This document shows positions 1-7,492 of a stretch of 9,836 bases of DNA, piece after piece (positions within the stretch are counted from its first letter, which is position 1; every line of letters starts with the position of its first letter). Made by a program: the position numbers and the translations under genes. The DNA comes from Bacteroidales bacterium (GTDB lineage: Bacteria; Bacteroidota; Bacteroidia; Bacteroidales; UBA10428): assembly GCA_003508755.1 (NCBI GenBank), contig DNTK01000036.1, positions 1 through 9,836 of the forward strand, read 5' to 3'. The notes beneath the pieces are model-generated. The model searched no databases. It had not been told where the DNA came from and worked only from the letters and a program-made list of their open reading frames with translations.

Positions 1-141
1 CCCTGTACCTGATTTTCCTGTAAACCTGCGAAAGTAATCATGCCTTGCGAAGCTGCCTAGCGCCACTTATCCTTTATTTATTTTCTTTAAATTGTTAGTA
101 TCTTGCGACGCATAATTAAACTTTTTTGAAAGCTCTAGACC

Positions 142-1728
142 ATGAAATTAGTTGCCACTTTGAAAAACCAATGGGAAAACCACCCTCTGCGAAGTATTCT
201 TCTTATAGCGTTCTTAGTTCGTTTTGTTGCTGCGATTTTCTCACAAGGATACGGCATGCATGATGACCATTTTATTGCAATCGAAGAACCATGGTCCTGG
301 ACTCAGGGAATGGATTACGATGGTTGGTTACCCGGAACAAAAGGTGAGGCTTCGGAGCCTTCAATATATAGTTTCTTTTACCCGGGAATAAATTATCTGC
401 TATTCGAAGGTATGCATGCCATCGGGATTGAAAATCCTAAAATAAAGATGTTTTTTATTCGTCTTTTATTAGCCCTATTCTCACTCCTGGTAGTCTATTA
501 CGGATACAAAATTACAGAATACTACTCCGACCAAAAAAATGCCCGGCAAGTAGGGGTTCTGCTTAGTATCTTGTGGTTTATGCCCTTTTTCTTTGGGGTT
601 CGTAATCTGGTGGAAGTAATTGCTATTCCCACCTTATTGGCAAGTACCTGGATGATTCTAAAAAGTAACTACCTCGAGCGGAAAGATAAACTGTTGCCTG
701 GCCTTTTTTTTCTGGCTGGTTTTATAGCAGGCATAACCATTTCTATTCGGTTTCAGGCCATTATTTATTGGGGAGGAATGGGACTTGCCTTATTAATACA
801 AAAAAAGTGGCTGCAGACAATTATTTTTGGCTTAGGCGGGGTGTTTGCATTTATAATTATTCAGGGCCCAATAGATTATATAATTTGGGGTAAACCATTC
901 GCTGTTTTAACAGGGTATGTGGAATACAACCTTGCCCACAGTTCTGAGTATGGAAACCAGGATAATATTCTCATGTATGTGACCCTGATTCCAGGCTACC
1001 TTTTGCCCCCAATTGGGGCACTTTGGTTTTTTGGATTTTTCCTTAAAGTGAAAAAACACCTGCTCGTATTCCTGCCATCCCTCTTGTTTTTGGCCTTTCA
1101 TACCTATTTTCCAAACCGGCAGGAACGCTTCATCTTTACTATTATTCCCATGGTGGTTATTCTGGGAATTATTGGATGGAACGCATTCCGAGAAAAGTCT
1201 TCCTGGTGGGCGAAGCATAAAAAACTGCATAATGGTTTTATGAAGTTTTTCTGGATCGTTAACAGCATATTATTGGTTGGAGCTACGCTGAGTTATTCAA
1301 AAAAATCGCGCTGTGAGGCCATGCACTATTTCTGGAAAACCGAGCAGGAAGTCACTTTGATTATTGTTGATGATACAGGACGTCGAGAGACAATGATGAT
1401 GCCGGTTTTCTATTCCGGAAAACCCATAACTACCCTTACAATAAGTGACTGGGATTCTACCGATACCAGCATAATTAAAGAATGGTCGTACATTCAGATT
1501 TCACATTCGCGCGAAACATTAAGGGATTCAAACAGGGTGAAAACCCCTCAGTTTGTCGTTTTTGTCGAAGATATCAATCTTGATGAACGCATTGAAATAA
1601 TGAAAGATTATTACCCGGAACTGGAGTTCGAAGCTTACATTGAACCCAGCCTGGCTGATAAAATCATGAAGAAACTGAATCCAAATAATAAAAACGAAGA
1701 TTTTTATATATACCGAACAGGATTATAG
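142..1728 (+). CDS. GT-C superfamily membrane glycosyltransferase, Alg9/PIG-B (GT22)-like
   Basis: A 528-residue polytopic inner-membrane protein. A hydrophobic segment at about 18-35 is followed by an acidic first loop containing H40-D41-D42-H43-F44. This is where GT-C enzymes carry the catalytic acidic motif (HPDE-like in Alg9/PIG-B). Further hydrophobic segments lie at about 105-124, 137-152, 155-173, 186-201, 207-220, 226-241, 280-300, 307-320, 331-346 and 368-384. A PNRQERFIF stretch at 324-332 resembles the HKExRF signature of the Alg9 group and is the best evidence for GT22-like affinity. The last ~130 residues are mostly soluble. Family members move mannose or another sugar from a lipid-linked donor to a glycan or lipid acceptor; donor and acceptor here are unknown. 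The ATG at 142 lies just before the first membrane segment. The gene stands alone and converges on the asparaginase gene. A weak -7-like TATCTTG at 99-105 lacks a good -33. GT39/ArnT-like membership is the alternative. Confidence 0.8.
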   Translation: MKLVATLKNQWENHPLRSILLIAFLVRFVAAIFSQGYGMHDDHFIAIEEPWSWTQGMDYDGWLPGTKGEASEPSIYSFFYPGINYLLFEGMHAIGIENPKIKMFFIRLLLALFSLLVVYYGYKITEYYSDQKNARQVGVLLSILWFMPFFFGVRNLVEVIAIPTLLASTWMILKSNYLERKDKLLPGLFFLAGFIAGITISIRFQAIIYWGGMGLALLIQKKWLQTIIFGLGGVFAFIIIQGPIDYIIWGKPFAVLTGYVEYNLAHSSEYGNQDNILMYVTLIPGYLLPPIGALWFFGFFLKVKKHLLVFLPSLLFLAFHTYFPNRQERFIFTIIPMVVILGIIGWNAFREKSSWWAKHKKLHNGFMKFFWIVNSILLVGATLSYSKKSRCEAMHYFWKTEQEVTLIIVDDTGRRETMMMPVFYSGKPITTLTISDWDSTDTSIIKEWSYIQISHSRETLRDSNRVKTPQFVVFVEDINLDERIEIMKDYYPELEFEAYIEPSLADKIMKKLNPNNKNEDFYIYRTGL

Positions 1729-1797
1729 AAAGCGGAATCTAGTTTAATAAAATTTAGACTTAGGTTCCAATGGCTGCTGCAAATAGAAGGGGTGTGA

Positions 1798-1846
1798 ATT
1801 GTTAAATTGTTAGATTGATAATGCTATAGCCTAACCATTCAACAAT
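1798..1846. repeat. Imperfect inverted repeat between convergent genes
   Basis: The arms at 1798-1813 and 1831-1846 pair over 16 positions with two mismatches as read on the plus strand. On the minus strand both mismatches become G-U wobbles, so RNA leaving the asparaginase gene could fold into a full 16-bp hairpin with a 17-nt loop. The loop holds a small palindrome, GCTATAGC (1823-1830). No T-tract follows on either strand, so it is not a classic intrinsic terminator. It could be a 3'-end stabilising hairpin or a copy of a dispersed A/T-rich intergenic repeat. Confidence 0.5.
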
Positions 1847-1870
1847 ATATCTCATTTCGAATTGCTGTGG

Positions 1871-2869
1871 TTATTTACTTTTTACTTGCGATTCCTTAAA
1901 TAGTCGAACAATTCTATCACCTTCTGAATTTGCATACCCGCGAAACATGCCTGTGGTATTAAAAACCATTGCTGGCCGACCATAGGTATCGAGGCAAACT
2001 ACCCCGCCATTGGCACCTTCTTTCACCAGCTTTTCAAGAATCACTACCTGGGCTGCTTGTTCAAGGGTCAATTCTTTATATTCCATCAGGGCTGAGATAT
2101 CATGAGCCACATTGTAACGGATAAAAAATTCTCCATGCCCAGTGGCCGAAATACCGCATGTGGCATTATTGGCATATGTTCCGGCTCCAATAATGGGACT
2201 ATCGCCAATTCGTCCATATTTTTTATTGGACATTCCACCTGTTGAGGTTCCTGCGCATAGGTTCCCGTATTTATCGAGTGCAACACATCCGACTGTGCCC
2301 TGCTTATCGTCTTCTCTGGCCTTTAAGTATCGCTGGTAGCTTTTCGTGGTAAAATAATATTGCTGCTCCACCAACTCTAAATGCTGAGTTTGAGCAAATT
2401 CAGATGCCCCTGAACCTGCAAGAAGCACATGTTTAGAACTATCCATTACCCGTAAAGCAGCTTTAATCGGATTTTTTATATTGGAAACACTCGCCACCGC
2501 TCCGGCATTTAAATCCAATCCACGCATAATGGAGGCATCTAACTCAATAGTTCCCTTGTTTGTAAATACTGCTCCTTTGCCTGCATTGAACAAGGGATTA
2601 TCTTCAAGATAACAAACTACTTCTACAACAGCATCGCATGCACTGCCTCCCTGATTAAGAACTTGAACTCCTGCATTTAAAGCAGAATTGATAGCCATGC
2701 GGTAAGCATGTTGCTCCAGGCTATCCAGATCGTTACAGTCGAGATTTCCTGCTCCTCCATGAATAGCCAGGGCAAAATTATAAGGTGTTTGCTCCTGATT
2801 TGTCGAATTACGGGAGCACTGAATAAAAAGAATGATGCTCAGCAGCGAAAAGAAAAGGGGACGAAACAT
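1871..2869 (-). CDS. Exported isoaspartyl peptidase / plant-type L-asparaginase (T2 Ntn-hydrolase), probable lipoprotein
   Basis: A 332-residue N-terminal-nucleophile hydrolase. The family removes isoaspartyl residues from dipeptides and hydrolyses L-asparagine to aspartate and ammonia. Visible landmarks are HGGAG (37-41), the glycine/asparagine-rich segment around NPLFNAGKGA (91-100), the autocleavage site GTVG (191-194) with Thr192 as predicted nucleophile and new N-terminus of the beta subunit, GTSTGG (207-212), RIGDSPIIGAGTYA (220-233) and GHGE (244-247). Length is normal for the family plus a leader. The N-terminus has a hydrophobic stretch ending F15-I16-Q17-C18, which reads as a signal peptidase II lipobox, so the enzyme is probably lipid-anchored in the periplasm or outer membrane. 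Phe at -3 is a weaker lipobox residue than Leu. The ATG at 2869 is chosen because it gives the complete signal sequence. The gene is divergent from the FadL-like gene and convergent with the glycosyltransferase; no operon partner is seen. Relative peptidase and asparaginase activity cannot be told from sequence. Confidence 0.93.
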   Translation of the reverse strand: MFRPLFFSLLSIILFIQCSRNSTNQEQTPYNFALAIHGGAGNLDCNDLDSLEQHAYRMAINSALNAGVQVLNQGGSACDAVVEVVCYLEDNPLFNAGKGAVFTNKGTIELDASIMRGLDLNAGAVASVSNIKNPIKAALRVMDSSKHVLLAGSGASEFAQTQHLELVEQQYYFTTKSYQRYLKAREDDKQGTVGCVALDKYGNLCAGTSTGGMSNKKYGRIGDSPIIGAGTYANNATCGISATGHGEFFIRYNVAHDISALMEYKELTLEQAAQVVILEKLVKEGANGGVVCLDTYGRPAMVFNTTGMFRGYANSEGDRIVRLFKESQVKSK

Positions 2870-3008
2870 GCGATAATTATTTGATTTAAAGCATTAAAAA
2901 TAGAAAGTTTTAAACAAACTCACCCTGTAATTAGCCGGGTTTATGAATTACTGTAATAATTAATATTAGCTGGCGTCAGCCCCTACATCAAACCGTCGGT
3001 TAACACCC

Positions 3009-3016
3009 AATCTTTG
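3009..3016 (+). promoter_or_regulatory. Possible Bacteroidota -7 element upstream of the FadL-like gene
   Basis: AATCTTTG differs at one base from the TAnnTTTG -7 consensus of Bacteroidota promoters and is followed by C, as is common. It lies about 79 nt before the start codon. No TTG is visible at the right distance upstream, so only half of the promoter is supported. Confidence 0.3.
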
Positions 3017-3094
3017 CAGGATAAACAGCCAAGCATCTAGATATTTAAATTATTTCTGTATATTGTTCTTGTATTCACTAACTTATTTTGAACA

Positions 3095-4744
3095 ATGAAA
3101 AGAATTTTACTATTCTCCTTATCTGTCATGATTTCGGGAATTCTGCTTGCAGGTGGAATTGTCACTAATCAGAATCATAGTGCCATGTACACAAGAATGC
3201 TGGCAAGAGATGCAACACTTGGTATTGATGCCGTATTTTATAATCCGGCAGGATTAACCTTACTGCCAAACAATGGTTTCTACCTTTCAGTTAATAATCA
3301 ATCGTTGTTTCAAACAAGAACTGTAAAGACAAATTACTATAATTTGAGCTACAACACAGACCGCAGCGTATCACCTTATTACGAATATACCGGTGAAATT
3401 CAAGCTCCTTTATTTCCAGGAATTTATGCTGCGTACGTGATGGATAACTGGGCTTTTTCTGTAGGTTTTAATCCCATTGGTGGTGGTGGTGGTGGTACAT
3501 ACGAGACCGGACTTCCATCTTTTGAATACTCCATATCGGATTTAGTTCCGGCATTGGCTGAAATGGGTGCTACGGCATATAGCATGGATGCTTACTTTGA
3601 GGGACTTGCAGCGTATTTTGGCTACCAGGCAAATGTATCTTACAAATTTAACGATAAACTTTCTGTTGCTTTAGGAGGAAGATATGTTCAGGCTAAAGAA
3701 GCATATAATGGTTATATAAGAGATGTTTCTGTTATTATGGGTGGAGTTTCTACACCTGCTTCAGCAATTTTTAGTGGTTTAGCTACTCAAGCCAGCGATG
3801 GAGCAACTTTAGCTACAGGAGCTGCAACTGATATAAACAATGCCATATCAGGAGGCTTTATCGGAGGTTCCGATCCATTAGCTGATCCTACAGCAATTGG
3901 TACGCTTACTGCATTTGGCTTATATACTCCAGGTATGACCAACGACCAGGCGGTTGCTGCTTTTACAGGTTTAGCGACTGAATTAACCGGACAAGCTGCA
4001 GTAGCAACAGGAACAGCTAATGTCCTTCAGGATCAAGAAGCGGATTATGAAAAAACAGCTATTGGATTTACCCCTATTATTAGCGTTAACTTTAAACCAA
4101 ATGATCAATGGAATTTTGCGTTTAAATACGAACACAGGACAAAACTTGAGTTCACCAATAAAACGTCTAAGGACTTTACAGTTGGTTTTGAGCCAGATGG
4201 CACTCCCATTACTATGTTCCCTGATGGTGAAAAAACAAGGAATGATATTCCTAGTATGTTTATGCTGGGTGCTACATTCAAGCCTACCGATAAACTATTG
4301 CTTTCTACCGGTATCCATTATTACTTCGATAAAGGTGCAGACTATGGTGTAAAAGATGAAAGTGGCGAGAAAATAGACAATGCTGATGCTTTTGAAGGAA
4401 ACTCCTATGAGTTTGCTTTAGGGGCTGAATATCAGATTACTGATAAACTTAAGGGTAGTGCAGGTTATTTGCGCACTAAGTCGAATCCTAAAAACGTTTA
4501 TCAAAGTGACCTTTCACAAACTTTACCAAGTAACTCTCTAGCTGGTGGTTTTGCTTACCAGGTTATCCCAATGCTTGAAGTAAACCTTGCTGCCATGTAC
4601 ACTCATTATAACGAAGGTATAAATGATATAACTCACTATTTTGGTGGGGATCCAACTATGCCAAAAACTATTCGTGAGAAATACAAAAAGCCGGTACTTA
4701 CATTTGCAGTTGGACTAAACTTCAACTTCAGCGCAGGAAAATAA
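3095..4744 (+). CDS. Outer-membrane transport protein of the OMPP1/FadL/TodX family
   Basis: A 549-residue outer-membrane beta-barrel precursor. FadL-family channels take long-chain fatty acids or other hydrophobic compounds across the outer membrane through a lateral opening and an N-terminal plug. Residues 1-19 form a signal peptide with likely cleavage near A19. The mature start GGIVTNQNHSA, the RMLARDATLGIDAVFYNPAG segment (34-53, with N50-P51-A52-G53) and the glycine run at 129-134 are typical of Bacteroidota FadL-like proteins. The rest alternates amphipathic strands and turns, ending with a final strand (about 534-545) followed by SAGK rather than a terminal aromatic. Residues ~217-312 form an Ala/Thr/Gly-rich low-complexity stretch with few aromatic residues, probably an extracellular loop insertion. 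The gene appears monocistronic and ends in a strong terminator. The substrate is unknown. Confidence 0.93.
   Translation: MKRILLFSLSVMISGILLAGGIVTNQNHSAMYTRMLARDATLGIDAVFYNPAGLTLLPNNGFYLSVNNQSLFQTRTVKTNYYNLSYNTDRSVSPYYEYTGEIQAPLFPGIYAAYVMDNWAFSVGFNPIGGGGGGTYETGLPSFEYSISDLVPALAEMGATAYSMDAYFEGLAAYFGYQANVSYKFNDKLSVALGGRYVQAKEAYNGYIRDVSVIMGGVSTPASAIFSGLATQASDGATLATGAATDINNAISGGFIGGSDPLADPTAIGTLTAFGLYTPGMTNDQAVAAFTGLATELTGQAAVATGTANVLQDQEADYEKTAIGFTPIISVNFKPNDQWNFAFKYEHRTKLEFTNKTSKDFTVGFEPDGTPITMFPDGEKTRNDIPSMFMLGATFKPTDKLLLSTGIHYYFDKGADYGVKDESGEKIDNADAFEGNSYEFALGAEYQITDKLKGSAGYLRTKSNPKNVYQSDLSQTLPSNSLAGGFAYQVIPMLEVNLAAMYTHYNEGINDITHYFGGDPTMPKTIREKYKKPVLTFAVGLNFNFSAGK
3479..3496 (+). repeat. (GGT)6 trinucleotide repeat inside the FadL-like gene
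   Basis: Six perfect tandem GGT units encode G129-G134. A glycine run at this place is common in Bacteroidota FadL-like proteins, but here every glycine uses the same codon. The tract could therefore slip and change the run length without shifting frame. Confidence 0.85.
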
Positions 4745-4776
4745 AATAGATAAAGTTTTAGATATACCTATAGATT

Positions 4777-4814
4777 ACCGTCATCCCGAAACAGTTTCAG
4801 GATGACGGTTTTTT
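4777..4814 (+). terminator. Strong intrinsic terminator after the FadL-like gene
   Basis: The stem arms CCGTCATCC (4778-4786) and GGATGACGG (4800-4808) pair perfectly, with A4777-T4809 extending the stem. After a single C/A mismatch, an inner GAAAC (4788-4792) pairs with GTTTC (4794-4798), so almost the whole element is stem. A run of six T residues (4809-4814) follows. It sits 33 nt after the FadL-like stop codon, and its T-tract overlaps the stop codon of the opposing XRE gene. On the minus strand the same hairpin directly follows the XRE stop codon but lacks a good T-tract, so termination there would be weaker. Confidence 0.9.
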
Positions 4815-5025
4815 ATTGTTCAAGCCTGTCAAATTCATCGAGTTGAAAAATATCTTCCACGCTGCACTCAAAGTACTCAGCCATTTTTAATGCCAGTAAG
4901 GTAGATGGAACAAACTTCGCCTTTTCAATGGCATTTATTGTCTGCCGCGAAACCTTAATGGCATCCGCCAGCTGAGCCTGAGTGATGTCCTTTTTGGCCC
5001 GTTCTACTTTTATAAGGTTTTTCAT
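4813..5025 (-). CDS. Small XRE/HTH_3-type transcriptional regulator
   Basis: A 70-residue stand-alone helix-turn-helix protein of the compact Cro/C1 type. The first HTH helix is at about 15-25 (TQAQLADAIKV) and the recognition helix at about 26-35 (SRQTINAIEK). It is followed by P40-S41 and the ALKMAEYFECSVEDIF segment typical of the YozG-like group, with an acidic tail. There is no effector domain. The ATG overlaps the stop of the upstream membrane-protein gene as ATGA, so the two are probably translationally coupled. It is the last gene of the six-gene leftward operon. The family often binds its own promoter, and palindromes lie in the operon promoter near 8626-8671. Proteins of this size frequently pair with a small multi-pass membrane protein, as here. 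That it is the operon's autoregulator is an inference. Confidence 0.92.
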   Translation of the reverse strand: MKNLIKVERAKKDITQAQLADAIKVSRQTINAIEKAKFVPSTLLALKMAEYFECSVEDIFQLDEFDRLEQ

Positions 5026-5558
5026 GCGCCAACAAATAATAAATCAAAAAATAGCGTTCTGAAAATAATTAACGCCGTAATCATGCCAAAGAATATCTTT
5101 ATTAACAAATTATAATCTTTAGGATACAGCCTTTCTTCAATAAGCCACTTCTTATTAGTTAGCATGCCAACTTTGTAAACAATAAAATAGAGTAGTATTA
5201 TACCTTCCAGAACATAGAGTATCAGAATTACAGGCACCTTAGTAACATTAAAAAAGGATGCAATATAAACTCCTAAAACTGAGAATGGAATTAATACAAC
5301 AAGTGTGAATTTATAGGCTCCATATCGATAAGCCTGTGTAAACTCATCATCTACACGTTCCTTACAAGTAACAGCCATTATAAGCATAAGCAGAATAAAG
5401 AAGTGTAATATTATATGCGTATTAAAATCTGTTTCTACATGCAAATCAAACACACCGATTATTATGTCTATTAGCAAATGGATAAATGCAAATAAAAAGG
5501 CTAATCGTCTGGTTTTATAATCCCCCACTGACATGAGGCTAAGTTTTCTGTTTTCCAT
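5022..5558 (-). CDS. Small multi-pass membrane protein A, paired with the XRE regulator
   Basis: A 178-residue protein of unrecognised family with about five membrane segments (19-38, 48-64, 81-102, 109-130, 150-172). A charged loop between segments 2 and 3 contains KERVDDEFTQAYR (66-78), and a loop after segment 4 contains KWLIEERL (137-144). The same layout and equivalent motifs occur in the two membrane proteins at the start of the operon, so this is a paralogue. Its stop overlaps the XRE start by four bases, and 13 nt separate it from the upstream protease gene. Small membrane protein plus XRE pairs, such as the DUF2975/YozG type, are widespread. By analogy it could sense a membrane signal or hold the regulator at the membrane. 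No enzymatic motif is seen. The ATG at 5558 leaves an 18-residue charged N-terminus before the first segment. Confidence 0.85.
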   Translation of the reverse strand: MENRKLSLMSVGDYKTRRLAFLFAFIHLLIDIIIGVFDLHVETDFNTHIILHFFILLMLIMAVTCKERVDDEFTQAYRYGAYKFTLVVLIPFSVLGVYIASFFNVTKVPVILILYVLEGIILLYFIVYKVGMLTNKKWLIEERLYPKDYNLLIKIFFGMITALIIFRTLFFDLLFVGA

Positions 5559-5571
5559 AATTGATGCATTT

Positions 5572-6513
5572 TTAATTCTTTACTGCAGTAGCTTCAACTC
5601 TCTTATTTAATACCGACCAGTTCCACTTATATTTTGCTTTAAGTGCAAACACAAAAACCAGGCTTATTACTGCCAGAAATAGTAGATCTGTAACCGGATT
5701 AACGCGATGCTGGATTAAAAGCGAGGGTGTTTGAAAAGCTGAAGCGCTTGATGTAAGGAATATTGAAAGAATAACATTATTGGCCGCATGTGCTCCTATG
5801 GCTGTTTCAATTCCATCATCGAGAATGGAAACTAACCCGAATACGAGACCAAAAATCAGGTATTGTGGCATTGCAATCCAAAAACCATACGCTTTTACTT
5901 CCGGATTAAATGAATGCAGAAGAGCAAATATCAGGGCTGGAATGATTAATACCATCCAACGGCTTCGGGTTAAAACGCCAATACCCTGGGCTATATATCC
6001 TCTCATAAGTACTTCTTCAAATCCGGCCTGTAAAGGAATCAGAAAAATAGAAATTAAGAACAACGGAACAAGCGTGTACACATTTATTGTTACCGTAAAA
6101 TTGTCCGGGTTCGACAGATAAATTGCTAAAATATAAATACCTATAGCCAATGTCCAGATAAAGGCTGAAAAAAACACTCTATTCCACCTGAAATGAGAAG
6201 CACCGGTAACAACCTGCAGCATTTTTCTTTTATGCATGGGTTTTATGATCAGCCAAAAAAGAACCAACCCTATGATAAAAGGCGATAACATCAAGGCAAA
6301 TCCAAAATTAGGATCGATGCCAAAAGCTGAGAAATCTGCATAGTTATCAGGATTAGGCATGGAAACATCGCCTGTCTTAAGTGCTTTTATGGCCACTACA
6401 ATACCTATTGGAATAGCACCAATGAAGTTCATAGCAATAAACACAATAATAAAGAGCAAAATATATTTCCACCACTTGTTATCGGAGCCAAAAGCTTGTT
6501 CTAAATGTTTCAT
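5572..6513 (-). CDS. CPBP-family intramembrane metalloprotease/glutamic endopeptidase, second copy
   Basis: A 313-residue polytopic membrane protein of the CPBP (CAAX protease and bacteriocin-processing, formerly Abi) family. All signature motifs are present: E166-E167-x3-R171 in a membrane segment, F196-x3-H200, and H242-x3-N246. It therefore looks catalytically competent. Bacterial relatives act in bacteriocin self-immunity, peptide processing and membrane-protein degradation; Rce1-like prenyl-protein cleavage is the eukaryotic role. The N-terminus carries a WWKY motif before the first membrane segment, and the C-terminus ends with KYKWNWSVLNK and a short charged tail. It aligns without gaps with the neighbouring protease gene. 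The spacer to that gene is 12 nt, so they are co-transcribed. The substrate is unknown; the co-encoded small membrane proteins are candidates by context only. Confidence 0.92.
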   Translation of the reverse strand: MKHLEQAFGSDNKWWKYILLFIIVFIAMNFIGAIPIGIVVAIKALKTGDVSMPNPDNYADFSAFGIDPNFGFALMLSPFIIGLVLFWLIIKPMHKRKMLQVVTGASHFRWNRVFFSAFIWTLAIGIYILAIYLSNPDNFTVTINVYTLVPLFLISIFLIPLQAGFEEVLMRGYIAQGIGVLTRSRWMVLIIPALIFALLHSFNPEVKAYGFWIAMPQYLIFGLVFGLVSILDDGIETAIGAHAANNVILSIFLTSSASAFQTPSLLIQHRVNPVTDLLFLAVISLVFVFALKAKYKWNWSVLNKRVEATAVKN

Positions 6514-6525
6514 AGAAATTCTTTT

Positions 6526-7467
6526 TTAATTATCATCAGATAAGGATTCAACCTTTTTATTTAATATCGACCAGTTCCACTTGTACTTCTTCGCAAATAC
6601 AAATAATGCAAGAGCAGAAATAATTACCAGCAGATATAAATCCTGAACCGGATCAACTTTTAACTGAGTAAAGAGAGCTGGTGTCTGAACAGCTGCAGCT
6701 TTATTGGTAATGAATAATGAAAGAAAGATATTATTTGCAGCGTGGGTACCCATGGCAATCTCAATACCATCGTCCAATATGGCGGCTAAGCCAAAGAACA
6801 AACCAAATGTTAAATATTGCGGCATGGTAAGCCAAAAAGCCAGCACTTTTACTTCTGGATTTGCTGCATGCATTAATGCAAAAAGAATGGCTGGTAGAAT
6901 AAGGGCTATCCATCTGTTCTTTGACCAAATGCCAAAACCCTGAGCCAGGTAACCACGAAACACAACTTCCTCGAATGTAGTCTGAAAAGGAAACAATAAT
7001 AATGCAACTACTACCAACGGTATAAAAGCTGAAGCGTTGAAATGAAATTCAAAGTTATCGGGACTGGTAAAATAGATTACTCCCAGGTAGGCGACCATTA
7101 AAACACTCCAGATAAACGCAGAAAAGAAAAATCGATTCCAACGCACAGTGCCGGTTCCGTTCACAAGTTCCTTGAAGTTTCTCTTATGAAATGGTTGAAA
7201 AAGGACTAAAAATAAAATTAAGCTGGCTGCGAAAACAACTAATTGAATAGCCAAGATGAGGTTTTGCGACAATCCGAGTTGAGTTAAATCACCCAGGGCA
7301 CCTGGGTTTTCAGTAAAATCTATTCCCGATTGCACTGCTTTAATTGCTACAATAATTATCATGGGAATCATTGCCACAATATTTCCTGCGATAATAGCTA
7401 CAATTGGTAGTAATACATACTTCCACCACTGGTTTTGACCTAGAAAGGCACTTGATAAATGCTTCAT
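6526..7467 (-). CDS. CPBP-family intramembrane metalloprotease/glutamic endopeptidase, first copy
   Basis: A 313-residue tandem paralogue of the next gene in the operon. Catalytic motifs fall at identical residue numbers: E166-E167-x3-R171, F196-x3-H200 and H242-x3-N246. A hand comparison of residues 107-250 gives about 55% identity with its neighbour; the region around residues 45-105 and the periplasm- or cytoplasm-facing loop at ~140-165 diverge most. WWKY near the N-terminus and the KYKWNWS C-terminal block are shared. Retention of both full active sites suggests the copies have separate substrates or topological partners rather than one being a relic. The gene follows membrane protein B by 25 nt. 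The A-rich leader before its ATG is typical of Bacteroidota starts. Its role in immunity, signalling or proteolysis cannot be decided from sequence. Confidence 0.92.
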   Translation of the reverse strand: MKHLSSAFLGQNQWWKYVLLPIVAIIAGNIVAMIPMIIIVAIKAVQSGIDFTENPGALGDLTQLGLSQNLILAIQLVVFAASLILFLVLFQPFHKRNFKELVNGTGTVRWNRFFFSAFIWSVLMVAYLGVIYFTSPDNFEFHFNASAFIPLVVVALLLFPFQTTFEEVVFRGYLAQGFGIWSKNRWIALILPAILFALMHAANPEVKVLAFWLTMPQYLTFGLFFGLAAILDDGIEIAMGTHAANNIFLSLFITNKAAAVQTPALFTQLKVDPVQDLYLLVIISALALFVFAKKYKWNWSILNKKVESLSDDN

Positions 7468-7492
7468 AATTTATTGATTTTAATTTTTTGAT

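Noticed and set aside
1..41. Possible start of a leftward gene (ATG at 41 on the minus strand, open to the window edge)
   Set aside because: Only 13 codons are visible. The same bases (TACTTTCGC on the minus strand) fit a leftward -7 promoter element as well, so neither reading can be supported.
907..1230. 107-codon minus-strand open frame inside the glycosyltransferase gene
   Set aside because: Lies wholly within a well-supported membrane protein gene; its translation has no recognisable domain.
4020..4352. 110-codon plus-strand frame inside the FadL-like gene
   Set aside because: A shifted-frame shadow of a continuous outer-membrane protein gene with no disruption.
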